From the NCBI RefSeq assembly GCF_014805625.2, contig NW_023998415.1, forward strand, positions 9,977,521 to 10,041,520: a stretch of 64,000 nt of DNA, in the 5' to 3' direction. The notes below the pieces were generated by a model. It had not been told where the DNA came from and searched no databases. It saw nothing but the letters and a program-made list of their open reading frames with translations. Below, one piece after another: positions 30,870 to 43,424 of this stretch. The translations under genes were made by a program, and so were the position numbers. The first letter of the stretch is position 1, and every line of letters starts with the position of its first letter. Source of the DNA: Glossina fuscipes. Its lineage: Eukaryota; Arthropoda; Insecta; Diptera; Glossinidae.

Positions 30870-31735
30870 TGTTTCACTCAATTCTGGTTTTTATATCCAT
30901 CGCGGTAGGATTAGGGGTACATTCATTTTGTCAAAACGGCCAAAAAAAAAAAACTGCAGAGACTCCACAAAGTATATATATATATATATATGCTTTATCA
31001 GCATAAATTCTAAATCGATTTAGGCATGCGCGTCTGTCCATATGACTGTCTGTCCGTCGATGTAATGTCTATTGGCCGCAAAAATGAAGCTATCGATTTC
31101 AAATTTGGCAGAAACTTTGAAAGTTCTTGCATGCAGCTTGGTATTGACGATGGGGCAAATCGGTTGAAGGACGAGGCCATAGCATCATGTAAACGGAGAC
31201 CATCTCTGAAAAATTGGTTTTTTGCTCATCATTCATAAACTATGGCAAATGAATGTACAAAAATTTGAAAGCACATTCTATGGGCAATGCTGTAGCATCA
31301 GTGTATAAGAACGTAAAAAAATTGACCATGCCTACCCAATATGATAGGTTAACAACATTTAATTATTTTTCCAATGCCTCCATAACACACAGAAACAAGC
31401 TTCAAATTCTTGGCCAGCTACAACCCTTGAATGTGTCGAAACATGTCCGCCTGTTTGTCTGTCCATCTGTCTGTTTGCGTAACTTTGTAGTATTTGCGGT
31501 AGCCATTCTCTCGTTAGCGAAAATAAAGATAACGTTCGCCTAAAAAATTTGCACCTAATTGACTTAAATTTTTCAAATGATACGCCTACAACGCTTACAT
31601 GCCTTTACAACAAAAACTTTTATTTTGAAAATAGAAGAAATCAACTGTGCCCGCTCCATGTTTTAGCGCATGAAAATTTTGTTCTTTTACTTCTTTTTGG
31701 TTTTTTTTTGGGATAAACGGTTACGGGTACAAAAG
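30870..31735 (+). repeat. dispersed repeat family F2, two consecutive units
   Basis: The first unit contains cattttgtcaaaacgg, ctaaatcgatttaggcat, a CTGTCCG stretch, then aatttggcagaaactttg and ttgcatgcagcttgg. The second unit starts near 31380 and repeats the CTGTCC and gcgaaaataaagata blocks. It ends in a segment like the one at 34800-34940 (cgcccac-type text, then ggataaacggttacgggta). Confidence 0.6.
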
Positions 31736-31998
31736 ATCTCGACTGAATTGAAATTTCTCATGTGTTTTTTTTTCTTTCAATTTTCTATGTTACATCCTTC
31801 TTATATCATGTGCAAAAAAAAGGGTGTGCGTTAACTTTTTTATTCGATATCCAACACCCTTACGCATATATATTCTCAACATTCGTTCATTCACATAACT
31901 GATGTTGCAATTCTTAAGTCGACTAAAAGGAAGCCATAAAATTAAAGTTTATTACACACTGTCTCAATATAATTTTCAAAACTGAATTTTCATGATTT

Positions 31999-32340
31999 TT
32001 ATACGTTACACGACTTGTAGTAGGAGGGTATATTAAGTTTATGCGAATGTATGCGACACCCAGAAGGACTTGAGATAAGACACCCTTATATGATACTGAC
32101 CGATGCGAAATCATTGTCTGATTTTATTTAAGAGTCTTTGTCCGCCTGTCTGTCTATCCGTCTTGTTTTCCTGTTCTCAACGTACAATTCCGAATTTTTG
32201 ATATATTTTGATGGACGTCAAGTGTTTTGGTCCAAGGACGAACGGACCAGTTTTTGGACTCCGTCCCATGTGAATCGTCATTTTGAAAGATCGTTATATG
32301 AATAATATTATGGTGGGAATTTAATAGTGTGTAGAAACAA
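31999..32340 (+). repeat. dispersed repeat family F1, copy 2
   Basis: It has the same motif order as the copy at 62602: acgttacacgacttgtagta, gacacccagaaggac, a CTGTC-rich stretch, gatatattttgatgga, tggtccaaggacgaac, and gatcgttatatgaataat. Confidence 0.7.
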
Positions 32341-33199
32341 TATTTAGATTTTCTGATTTTCGAACATGACGCGAGGATTTTCTTAAACAAACTTTGATGA
32401 CACAGCACTTAAAGCTCTAAAGTAAAGGCTAAAGGCCTTTCCTAAAGAAAATGGTCGGTTTTTGCTATTCACGGCACATTCTTTATGGAATTTCTGTTGC
32501 ATGCATTAATGTTTAGCAACGATTTTCTATCGAAGGTGCGATTTGAATTTTTCTGAAAGCGATATATGACATACTATATTTTAACTATGAAGATATAGTG
32601 GATAAGTAAGGATTCGCCTAAAGCCGAATAATAAAAAATTTTTATTCGATTTTGTTATTTTTCAAATTGGTATGCATAGGGCAATGTCCTATTTATTGTT
32701 ATTTAATGGCATGTAGTACTGGTTTGTTATTCTAGCCATTAAAACAAAAACATGACCACTACCAACGCAAACATTGCTAGCCTACGGATACTTGCAACCT
32801 TTGTATGAACATAAAAAACTATAGGAGAGGACAAAAGAATATTTTTAATTTAAAAAAGGTTAACACTTTACAAAAATGTGAACAGTTGAACCTATTTTTG
32901 TTGCTTTTCCTTTTACCATAACCGCAACGACCACGCTACTAACCCAGTAACAAAGTTTTTTTACACCGAATTGCTTGACATTCTTTAACATGACTAGATA
33001 GTGTCGTTTGATGATAGCATTTAAACTACTTCGCAAATAAAATTTCTTTGTAAGCATTTCAAAAAGCAAACATTTTAACTTAATGAAGCTCGGTAAGAGT
33101 AAGTTCCTTAAACATAATTAAATAAAAATGCGTTGTATTTAAAGGTGCGTGTAGGGATCAAATATAATTATTATTTTTGCTAAAGGAAAAATATAATCT

Positions 33200-33670
33200 T
33201 TATACCCACCACTGAAGGATTGCGGTATACTCATTTCGCTTTTTTTTTCACGATGTATGTAATATCCAAAACTAAGATTCAGAGACGCTATAAAGTGTAT
33301 ATAGTCTTGATCAGCGTGAAATTTTGAATTGAGTAAGCCATGTCTGCCCGTCTGTGTGATGTTTCTTGCGAACATACTCCTCGTCGCAAAAATGACGATA
33401 TCGACTTCAAATTTGGTAAACATATTGAAAATTTTTGCTCGCAGGTTGGCATTGAAAATGAGCCGAATTGGTCAGAGCGGAGTAAGTATAAACTGAATGC
33501 AACTCTGTTTTTCTTAAGAAAAATTTTGTAGGTTTTTGCTCGTTACTCAGAAATTGTAAAATTCAAAAGGATGAAATTTTCCACATTCACTTTACGAAGC
33601 ATTTTATTCTCTGCGTGCAAAAATGGAAAAAAAGCGGCCTCATACCCACACAAAGAAGATATATGCGATA
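33200..33670 (+). repeat. dispersed repeat family F2, plus copy
   Basis: It shows tacccaccactgaaggat, a short AT segment, ttgatcagcgtgaaatttt, a CTGTC-type stretch, tcgcaaaaatgacgatatcg and caaatttggtaaacatattg in the same order as the 30870 copy. Confidence 0.65.
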
Positions 33671-35439
33671 TGAGTATCAAATAAAAGAACTTAGTGAGTA
33701 GAATGCGAAAACCATTCAACTTTTTTATTTATCAAAACTTCAAAAACTATTAACGGAAAAAAAAAACATTTTCAACAACCTGTATAAAAAACCAACTTAA
33801 AGTATCTAAACATTATAGTATATATATATATATATATATGTATATATGCACAGTGCGCTTTACAAGTTCTGTGACCTTTTCATTTGCAATTTTTTGTTCT
33901 ACTCCTATGTAACACCTTTACATATTGAGTCTGTGCAAAATTCGCTAATGAATATTTAACAGGTGATGTTTGCAGTTGCTGAGTATGACACTAAAATTTG
34001 TAGCGAAAAAGTAACTATCAAGATCCTTAACACATACATAGTTGCATTATATTTTGAATATGGAATAAAAAATCACTTTCCGATGCATTTTGTTTTTCTT
34101 AATTCCGAGAAGACGAACGCCTTTGAAAATTCTTGATGAATCCATAGATTTTTGATTTGCAATAAGGTCCTCCTTACTCCAATCGGGAAGTCTTTAGTGA
34201 TTTTGATAAAATTAACGCATTAATCGAGCTCAGACATAAATCTAACATTGTTTAGCCACATTTTACGTTTGAAATTAATCTGATACATGCTACGCGCTTG
34301 TGTGTTATCATAATAATGATAAGTAATATTAATAGCAAGAGAAGGAAATATTTTATTCTGAACGATTTTCGATTAAATTAGATAAGCTTATGTATGTCAA
34401 GGAGCATGAAAGTAAATTGAAAATATTTTCCATTATTTCAGACATTGGTCGGTAATTCACTCGCGGCCGAGACCAGCACATGTGTAGATATCGTTTTTCA
34501 CAAAAACGTTTTCCACATTAGTTTCTACAAAGTGATATTCTTTCCTTAAACGACAAACAAAGTGATATTCTTTTTGTGTTTACGAAGTGATTAAACATTG
34601 CTTTACTGCAATACTTCAATATTGGTAAAGTTCAGCGGTGGCTTCAAAAGTGTTGTGACAGCTTTTCGTCGTCAAAAACATTAATTTGTCGTTGCTTATG
34701 CTGGTTGTAAACGAAAATGTACGAGCACTTAATTTGCTGATTATATAAGAAAAACTACGAGCACCTGTGTTTTCCGTGCTTTTTACTTGTTACTCATAAA
34801 GTGCAACACAAACCCTACATATATTTCCACTTTGATTCTAAAAATAGAAAAAAACAATCGCGCCCACCCAATCTTATAGAATAGGAAAATTTTGTTGTAT
34901 TCTTTTTCTTTAGGATAACGGTGATGGGTGTAAAAAATTCGGTCACGACCAAATATAATTTTGTTACTTGTTATTCACATTTTCATTTTGTCCCACTGGG
35001 TTTACGGAGATTTTCTTTTCTGGACCCTTGGAATGGAATTTGTCATATATGAATATTCATAGAATTCATTCAGAGACATAAGTCATGCCCCGAATTTTAA
35101 TTCGAAAAATTGTTTCATACAATTTGTATATTATTAATATAAAAAAATATGCAAATCGTTACAGTAAAAATAGGTGGTTACTAACTTCACTAACTCTTCT
35201 TCGAATGCAGTTTGTGAAGTGAACTTCGATTGTCGTTCTACTTATTTCCTCAGTGTATTTCAGTAATAGTTTCTTTATAGTTTTTTTTTTTACCTTACCT
35301 CTCTGTGATAGATTTGAATTGAATATTTATTTAACCAACTTTCATTTTATGATAGATGATATAATCTCTTCGTCTTAATTGAAATTTTACGATTTAAAAT
35401 TTTGCTTAATGTTTTACTTTCTAGTTTTCGTAATTTAAA

Positions 35440-36657
35440 ATGGCCACAGAAAGTGTAAAATGTTCTGTTGTAGCGGAAAATGAAGAAGAACAACTTGAGT
35501 CTGCCGACACCACGGAAAAGGTAACGCAAGTATTGGATACTTTCAGCGAAACGAAAAATCAAACGGAAGATCAATTAAATGAAGAAAACCCAGTAAACGA
35601 GACACAAGAGATTGTAAATGCGAAGAGTAATGATGAAGAGAGTAAAAGTGAAAATGTAACAGTAGACGAACGAATGGAAACGAATTTTCCTGATAAACCT
35701 AAATCCGATTCAGAAACTAAAGTTCCAAATACGAAGCATGAATACGAAGAGTATATAAGTTATGATGCAGATGGCTGTGCCATTTATACAGATCCGAACA
35801 CTAAATGTCGCTATACATGGAGTTCTGTTAAAAACACTTGGACACTATGTAATGAAAAATTAGATGGTGATAACAAGACCATATACGAAAACGAACATTA
35901 TCGTTGGTGTAGTGAAACTCAAAAATGGTTACCCAAACAAGTTAGTCAGCGGGAACAACAAACCGAAACTGAACATTATAAATGGAACGCAGAGAAACAA
36001 GCTTGGATACCGAAACAATTATCAGAGAAATCATCAGGTGCGGCTAACGAAGCTCGCTACGACGTCGATGAAGATGGTCAACGGATTTACATTGATAAAG
36101 ATGGTAGCATATTTTTCTGGGATACTGAAAAAAATGCTTGGTTTCCGAAAATTGATGATGATTTTATGGCCCGATATCAAATGAATTACGGTTTTAATGA
36201 CCTTAAGGAAAATGATCAAAGTGAAGAAGAAACCCGAAATTCCCAAAATGTTGCCATTACAAAAAGCGAAGAGCCAAGAGAAACGGAAGAAGTTAAATCC
36301 AGCGGGGAATCGAGCGAAATGAATAAGCAATGCTCTAAGCGCAGACAGCAGCAAGAGGCCCCAAGTAATTTAACGAACAATATATGAAAAATTGATAAAA
36401 AGTTTAAAAGCGTTAATTACGATTTTACAGAGTGGTTTGATATTGATCCGGCTCATAATACCAAAGTATATGTTTCGAATTTGCCGTTAGATATTACTTT
36501 GGATGAATTCGCCGAACTAATGGGTAAATGTGGTCTAATAATGCGTGATCCTCAATCTCAAAAGTACAAATTAAAATTGTACACCGAGGCCGATGGACAA
36601 ATTAAGGGCGATGGCTTATGCGATTATATAAAGGTAAGTCAGCCAGTATTTTCGTTC

Positions 36658-36688
<31 letters not shown>

Positions 36689-38749
36689 CATATACATATA
36701 TACATATATGCATACATACATGCATATATAATATATACATATCCTAGTCAAGAAATAATAGGTATATAGGCATAAGCCAAATGTAATTTTTGCAATAATT
36801 GCCTTCAGAGCTTGTATATAGAAAGACTACAAATAGCATAACATTTTGTTAAAAAGGTTACTCAAGTTGAACTGTACACCAAAAAGGTACGGTGCTTTGC
36901 AAGCAAAAATTTATAGGCAGAGTTAAAATTCGAAGCTATAATCTTTGGACGTAGTTGGGTATTCTCCAACATTAATCTTTCAAGTTTTTGACTGATTAGA
37001 CAATGGCGAAGCACGATTCATGTAATTTTAACAATATCTTTATTGTAGATCTTCTCTAACATGTTCAGTGATATCGCCTACGAACTTTTAAACGGAAAAA
37101 TAGGGCATCAGAAGGTTCCTTTATTTCTGTTGACGTCATAAAGAGCTGAAAAGAATCTGAAATGCTGAGAAACTGTCATTATGTAATCGCGTACTTTTCG
37201 CTGAATCCCAAAAGTATTCACTCAAGTGATTGAGAGGAATTTTTAAATAAATAATTTTTTTTTTTGATTTTTAGTGTCTACGCTTCTAGAGTAAGCAGAG
37301 GTTCTGGACCGAATTTGTTATGTCCATTTGCCGATTTATCGGTTTGTCCCTGTTTCTCTAATTAACGATAACTGAATTGCTCGCGCAGCTTCTTCCGCTT
37401 GCAAATAAATTTCGACGTCTACAACAAATGCGACAATAAGAAATTAAAAAAAAACTCTTATACAAGTGATCATAGACACTGGCCCTTTCGCATTCCAATA
37501 CATACGGAAAGCCATTTTCCAAAACTGGAACTACTATTGGTGTACTAGCGCGCAATAAATTGTATAATTATTAGCAATATATGAGGATATATTAAATTTA
37601 AATGTTCTTTTACCCTTAGAAACACCATAAAGGAGGTTTTAGAGGCGGGTGAATGCGTTTTTTTTTCTTCTTTTTTGCCGAAAAATTGTGTTTTTATTTT
37701 TCCCAAGAAAATTGCAAGTTTGAGAATAAAAAAAGTTTAAGTTCTCCTCGCGGCCGAAACTCTGTCTTGACTAATATGAATCGAGGTAGCTGCTTGTTCC
37801 ATCTGTTGCACGTCTCTCGGTCGTGTGTTTTTGAAACGCTACAAATGTGTAAAAAAACTGAAGAAACCCCATAGTCGAAACTAAAAATAGTTTTGATCGA
37901 TCCGCAAGTCTACGATTTGCAAATATTATAAGTTAAAATCCGTAGCAAACATTGATTTAAAACTTGACATGAATATTTAGCCAGCCCAATATATACATTC
38001 CAAATAATGCGCCAATTACGGCGCTGAAAATTGAAATGGAATGCTGAAGTTTGGTATAGGGGACATTAGTTCGTAGATTAAGCTTAAGGTGCATTTGCAG
38101 GTATGCTTAAAATTAGGTTCGTTCTTAACGTTAAAGATTTATATTTTCGATCGATTTTATTCATTTTTCGCCTGTCATTGTTGCAATCTTCAATAATAAT
38201 GAAAATAACGCATAGCCAGTTGATATCATTTTCATGCAATTATTTGCATACAGTAACGTAGTTAATTCGATGCGATGAAATGTCCGTCTTCTACGGTCAC
38301 ACTAACTAACTGAAGTCACGCTTGTGCGCAGTGATTTTCCTTTCAATAAAACTTATTAGCTCGTAAACAGTAATTGAGCCATGCTGAGCACTTTCTTTGG
38401 GGGTAATTTTGAAGAGCCTGCCTGCCGCTTATACTTTCCGAATTGCTCAACGTTTGTTAATAAACTTTATAGAAAAAAGCATAATAAGTAGGTAATCAAC
38501 TATTTTAGGATCATGTAACTTGTGGTTAAGGTGGAGGATTAAAAGAACTTTTTTTTCAAGGTTTTTTCTAGTTTTTTTTTTTTGAATTTATTGTTTATAA
38601 AGACATTTCGACTCTTTTTAAAGTTTGTTTAGAAATGTTACTCATATTAATTAATAATTAGTACGTTTCTTAATTTTTATTTAAATACATTTGTGTTGCT
38701 TTTTAATTAAAAAGGGTGCCTTTGCTTTTGGACCAACGAAAGATTTAAT

Positions 38750-38783
<34 letters not shown>

Positions 38784-41700
38784 ACAAGAACGTAACATAA
38801 AATTAGGAAAACGTGACAGAAAAAGTACATTTTTTCAGTATTCCTTTTTTTTGTTTTTTTTAACTTACAAGTTGAGGTAATTAAAAAAATTAAAGCACAT
38901 ATATACTTAAATATATAAAAAAAATTAAAGCTTATAATTTATATATTTTGTTATATAATAGTGTTTCTTTTTTTGCTTGTGGTTTTCTCCTTTTTTTTTT
39001 TTTTTCGTCATTAAAAAAATGGTTCACATATTTCAATAAGTATAAGTAGTTAGTGCTAAGTTTAGTCTGCTCGTTTACAGAAATTCCGTTTTTCTTAAAT
39101 TTGTTTGTGTTTCCTTTCGCTTAAAAATAATTAGGAAAAAATTCTAAAAAAAGAAAAAAATTCGGTGTTTACATTAGAAAAAGTGCGGATAGAAAATTGT
39201 TTTCTGATTTCTATTTATTTATTTATTTATATTTTTTCGTTTTATTAGATTTTTATTTTATATAAACATTTATTATACTTTCTTTCTTTCTTATTTTTTT
39301 TTTTTTTTTTTTTTTTTAGATGGCTTTGCTAGGTATTGGAAAAAAAAATTGTGTTACAGGAAATTTTCCATTGCTTAGTGAATATGTGTTTTCTTAACAT
39401 TTTCTCTTTCTTGTCCTTGAGTGTATAATTTATTAATTATCAATTCGTGTGATAAAGAATGCGAACTACTATTATAATATTTTTTTTCTTATATTTACAA
39501 TCGTGATGGGTTTTTTTTTTCCTTTGTTTCTTTTGTATTTGGCATAATTCTTATTATGATGATCGCTTTTATTATTTATTTAAATATTTTCTTAGTGCTC
39601 TCTCTGTAAATCCTTTAATACTTTAAATGTGCACTGGTTTTTGTTTCTTCTTTTGCATTTTATTTTAAAGAATTCTTGTTAAATTCTTTTCTTTTTTTTT
39701 TCTTTAAATTCAGTTAAAAAAAAAAAATTTCCGAATTTTCCTCAGAAAACAGTTTAAATGGCGTTTTTCTTTAACTAATACAAGGTCCTTTTGCTCTACA
39801 CGTAAGAATAGCGTTTCTCTCTCTCTCTCTTACTATTTCATAAATTTCAATTTATATTCCTTCATTTTTGTCTTTCTCGATCTCAAATTCCTCATTCTAT
39901 TTTTGATATTGCCTTTTTTTGTTTTTGTTTTTGTTTCCGTTTTCTATCCATCCACTTACTCATGGTTGGTGTTTGCAATAAAAGCCTCATTATTGATATT
40001 GCTGTCCGTAGAGAGTTGTTGTTTCTTTTTTAAAATTTCTTTCATTTTCTTTTCTTTCAATGCTCTACGCAGCTTACGCATTTCTAAAAATTTCTTTTGA
40101 TCCTCTTCCGATAATTTTGCTAAACGTTCGGTGTAGTTTTTAAGTTTCTCATTTTTCAATTGTTCTGCCCGCTTATCAGCTATTCGTTTTGCCTTTTCCA
40201 ATTTCATTACACGTTCTTGTTCTTCACGTTCTTCTTCTCGTTTACGGGCCTCCTCTTTGGCTTTGGACTCTTGTTCGGCTAATTTTAATTTACTTTCATG
40301 CTCTAATTGACGTTGACGTTCAGCTTCTTCCAATTCCGTTTGTATACGTTCTTCTTCTTCGGCTATTTTTCGTTGTTGCTCCTCTAAATGTTCAATTTCT
40401 TTCGCTCTTTTAAGTTGCAATTCTTCGCGTCTTCTATTTTCTTCTCTTAAGCGGGTCAATTCTCTCTCTTCCACACGTCTTTCCTCCTCCAATCGTTCTA
40501 ATCTTAAGCGTTCCTCTTCTTCATCCAATTGGTTTTTCATTTGTTCTTGTCGTTGATTTTCTTGAATTTCTAAACGTCGACGATTTTCTTCATCTTGTAA
40601 ACGTTTTCTTTCATGTTCTTCGGCCAATTGTCGAGCTTTATCATCCACCTCTTTCTGTAAACGCTGTTCGTGCTCTTTATGTAATTTTTGTTCGTAAGCT
40701 TTACGTTCTTCTTCTTGTTTGCGCTCTTCTATTAAACGTTTTTCGAATTCCTGACGTTTCACTTCTTGACGTTGCACTTTCTCTTGCTCTTCTTGTTCTT
40801 TTAATCTTTGTAGGTAGGCTTTACGCCTTTCTTCTTCGGCTTCGTCACGTTGTCGTTGCTTTTCCTCTTCTTCATGTTCTCTTCTAAGATTACTTAATAT
40901 TTGCTGTTGCTGCTGGGATTGCTGTTCTCTTTGTTGTCTTTCCTGAGCTAAGTCATTCTCTTTTTGCTTTAGTTCATTTAATTCTCTTTGTTGCTGTTCT
41001 CGTCGCTGCTGTTGTTGTAGTTTTAGATTGCGTTTTTGCTCGTCTCTTAATTTACGCTGCTCTCTTAATCTTTGTTGCTTCTCACGGCGCATTTTTTCTT
41101 GGCGCTCTTTTTTGCGTTGCAAACGCTTGAGCTCTTTCTCACGTTGTCGTTTCAATTTGCGATCCAATATCAGACGTTGTCTTTGCTTCCGCCTTTCATC
41201 TTCCAAATGCGCCGGTACTATTGTTGGCTTAGGTTCAGGCGCCATAATTTCATTATTAAGAGCAGTTAAAGTTATTGCCGGACGATGGTTTGGTTGTTTG
41301 GTGGGCTTAATGTGATGTACAATATCGTTAGGATGTGTGCTGGCTACAGTTGATGGTATTTGGTAGTTTACATCATTTGTAGAAGGTGGATTGATAAGTT
41401 GGGGACGACGTCTTGCATTGCCAGGTCGCACAGGTACCAGCATCACTTCGTTGCTACCTTCAGCTTTTACACGGCGATTGATTCTGTAAAATACAAAAAA
41501 AATAATGTAAGCGGAGCGAGAGAAAGCCTAGAGTAAATAATAAAGAAACTAAGACGCGGACAGACGTTGTTTCCAATTCGCTTATCATCCTCATTATTAC
41601 TATTATTATAAATTAAGTGTTTGCGTTTATTTTGATAGTTCTTCCGCTTGAAAAAGCCATTCATTGAGAATAACTGATGCAGTGTACATTAATCAAAATA

Positions 41701-43228
41701 TTTTCCATCATTTTTTACAAGATTTTATCATATTTTTAGCGACATAGCGATATCGTGTCGAAAGAATTTATATTGGTTTGGTAACGATCCTATCGACCCA
41801 TTTTCGCGCTTCCTCAAATTTGCAGACCCACGGGCCAGCTAAGCCATGTTGCACCGATTTGACAAACTGGTAATCAGAAGTCGCATTTCTGATGAGTGCG
41901 GTGGGGGTGGCAGAACTTCCCATTCGAGCTACTGGAGTGTACCGCAGGGCAACTTTTACAACAAGTGGTCAAAATTGCATTTTTTGTCAATTTGCGAGGT
42001 AGCCATTTTTCCGTCTTTTGGATCGTGTTCTGATTGCATCATCAATTGCTAAGCTGGTTTTTCTAAATTCTAGCTAAGCTAAGTCCTTTGAGATGGAATT
42101 TGGTCCAATAAGTCTAGCAAGTCGTTTTTTTTTTTAGCTTTTTTGGTCCTTCAGACCGTTTTTTTTATCATTGACATCCAAATCATCACTTTTAAAACGT
42201 TGAAACGAAAATTGCTGCTTTGGCAGCAGATTTCTTCACATTAAACAATAAAAGTAGTGAAGGTCGAAAACGCAATATTGAGCGTTTCGTGATTAGCGTT
42301 GATGTACGCTGAAGAAATCAATAATATTAAATTGAAAACTGTTACTTTAGGTAAAAAAAAAATGTCTAAGTTATCTAATTTAATTGTTATGGTATTTCTA
42401 ATATTTCTCATCACTTTATAATTTTCACTTGTAGAAGTCGCCTATCAAAATTAACGCAACCTTTTAATATTTTTTTGCTCTGATTTCAACTAAAAAATTT
42501 AAAAAAAAAAAAAATATCCCATTACTTCAAAAGGTGGAATCTGTAGATTTAGCTCTCAAAATACTTGATGAGTATATATTGCGTGGCCATAAGATACGTG
42601 TGCAAAGAGCTAAATTTCAAATGAGGGGCGAATATAATCCGGCATTGAAACCCAAACGGAAAAAGAAAGACAGAGAGAAATTAGCAAAAATCAAAGAGAA
42701 GTAAGTGAAGTGCATATCCGAATAAAGAGTAAATATGTGGGTGTATGTTATAACTGATTTATTTTTTCTTCATTTCAAAGACTTTTCGATTGGCGGCCGG
42801 AAAAAATGCGTGGCGAACGCTCTAAACATGAAAAGGTCGTAATTATAAAAAATCTTTTCCATCCAGAAATATTTGAGAATGAGGTTCAGTTAATATTAGA
42901 CTATCAAAATGATTTAAGAGAAGAATGTAGCAAATGCGGTCAAGTGCGTAAAATAATTATATACGATGTAAGTGGAAGATCATATCTGATGCTCTAATAA
43001 AACAATCTAAAATAAAATTGTAATTCATTAAAGCGACATTCAGAAGGAGTTGCTCAGGTGAATATGTCGACACCCGAAGAAGCTGATTTAGTGATACAAA
43101 TGATGGCAGGACGTTTCTTTGGTAAACGTCAGCTAACCGCCGAACATTGGGATGGTAAAACCAAATATAAGTGAGTATTTTAAACAGTGATAAATGATAT
43201 TTATCTGAATTATTATAATTCTCTTCTT

Positions 43229-43263
<35 letters not shown>

Positions 43264-43424
43264 GTCTTTTAATTCGAAGAACTGAGGAGTCGGAAGTCGA
43301 AATAGAGAAACGTCTTAATAAATGGGATCAATTCCTTGAAAGTGAAGAGAATAGAACTGAAGTTGTAGAAAATTCCATTAATATAAGTAAACCTGCTAAA
43401 GAAATTGTGGAAGCAGAACTATAA
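35440..43424 (+). CDS. barc: Barc, Tat-SF1/CUS2-type splicing factor
   Basis: Six coding exons join in phase: 35440-36364, 36431-36633, 42534-42700, 42781-42967, 43034-43170 and 43280-43424, giving 587 residues. The start lies in a good fly context (aaaATGGCC). Residues 1-105 are acidic. Trp-containing repeats follow (YTWSSVKNTW, YRWCSETQKWLPKQ, YKWNAEKQAWIPKQ). RRM1 is at about 318-405 (TKVYVSNLPLDITLDEF, GDGLCDYIK) and a second RRM of UHM type at about 446-535, with the family's R-x-F (GRFFGKRQL) and LFDWRPEK before it. Tat-SF1/CUS2 acts with the U2 snRNP in branch-site recognition, binding SF3B1 through the UHM; fly barc is needed in neural stem cells. Intron 1 is 66 bp and intron 2 is 5.9 kb. 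Intron 2 holds the last exon of the opposite-strand lectin gene. Confidence 0.95.
38550..39955. other. AT-rich DNA downstream of the lectin stop, probable 3' UTR
   Basis: It is dominated by poly(A)/poly(T) tracts (38757-38780, 39299-39317). Minus-strand AATAAA motifs at 39580-39575 and 39573-39568 are candidate poly(A) signals for the lectin gene. Confidence 0.4.

Larger units (their letters stand above)
27961..35439. other. intergenic, repeat-rich, between the RPGR-like gene and barc
   Basis: No host gene was recognised. The left part should hold the RPGR-like promoter and the right part the barc promoter; the two genes are divergently transcribed. In between are F2 copies at about 29880-30080 (minus), 30240-30610 (minus), 30870-31735 (plus, two units), 33200-33670 (plus) and 34740-34950 (plus, end fragment), and an F1 copy at about 31999-32340. 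A 27-bp poly(A) lies near 28757. Confidence 0.6.
36634..42533 (+). other. barc intron 2, hosting an opposite-strand exon
   Basis: Donor aag-GTAAGT at 36634 and acceptor ttcaaaag at 42533. Joining gives GDGLCDYIK-VESVDLALKIL, continuous RRM1 sequence. The intron has (AT)n runs near the donor (36658-36683), unique AT-rich DNA, the final lectin exon on the other strand (39956-41483) and a mariner fragment (41690-42467) that ends 66 bp before exon 3. Confidence 0.85.
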
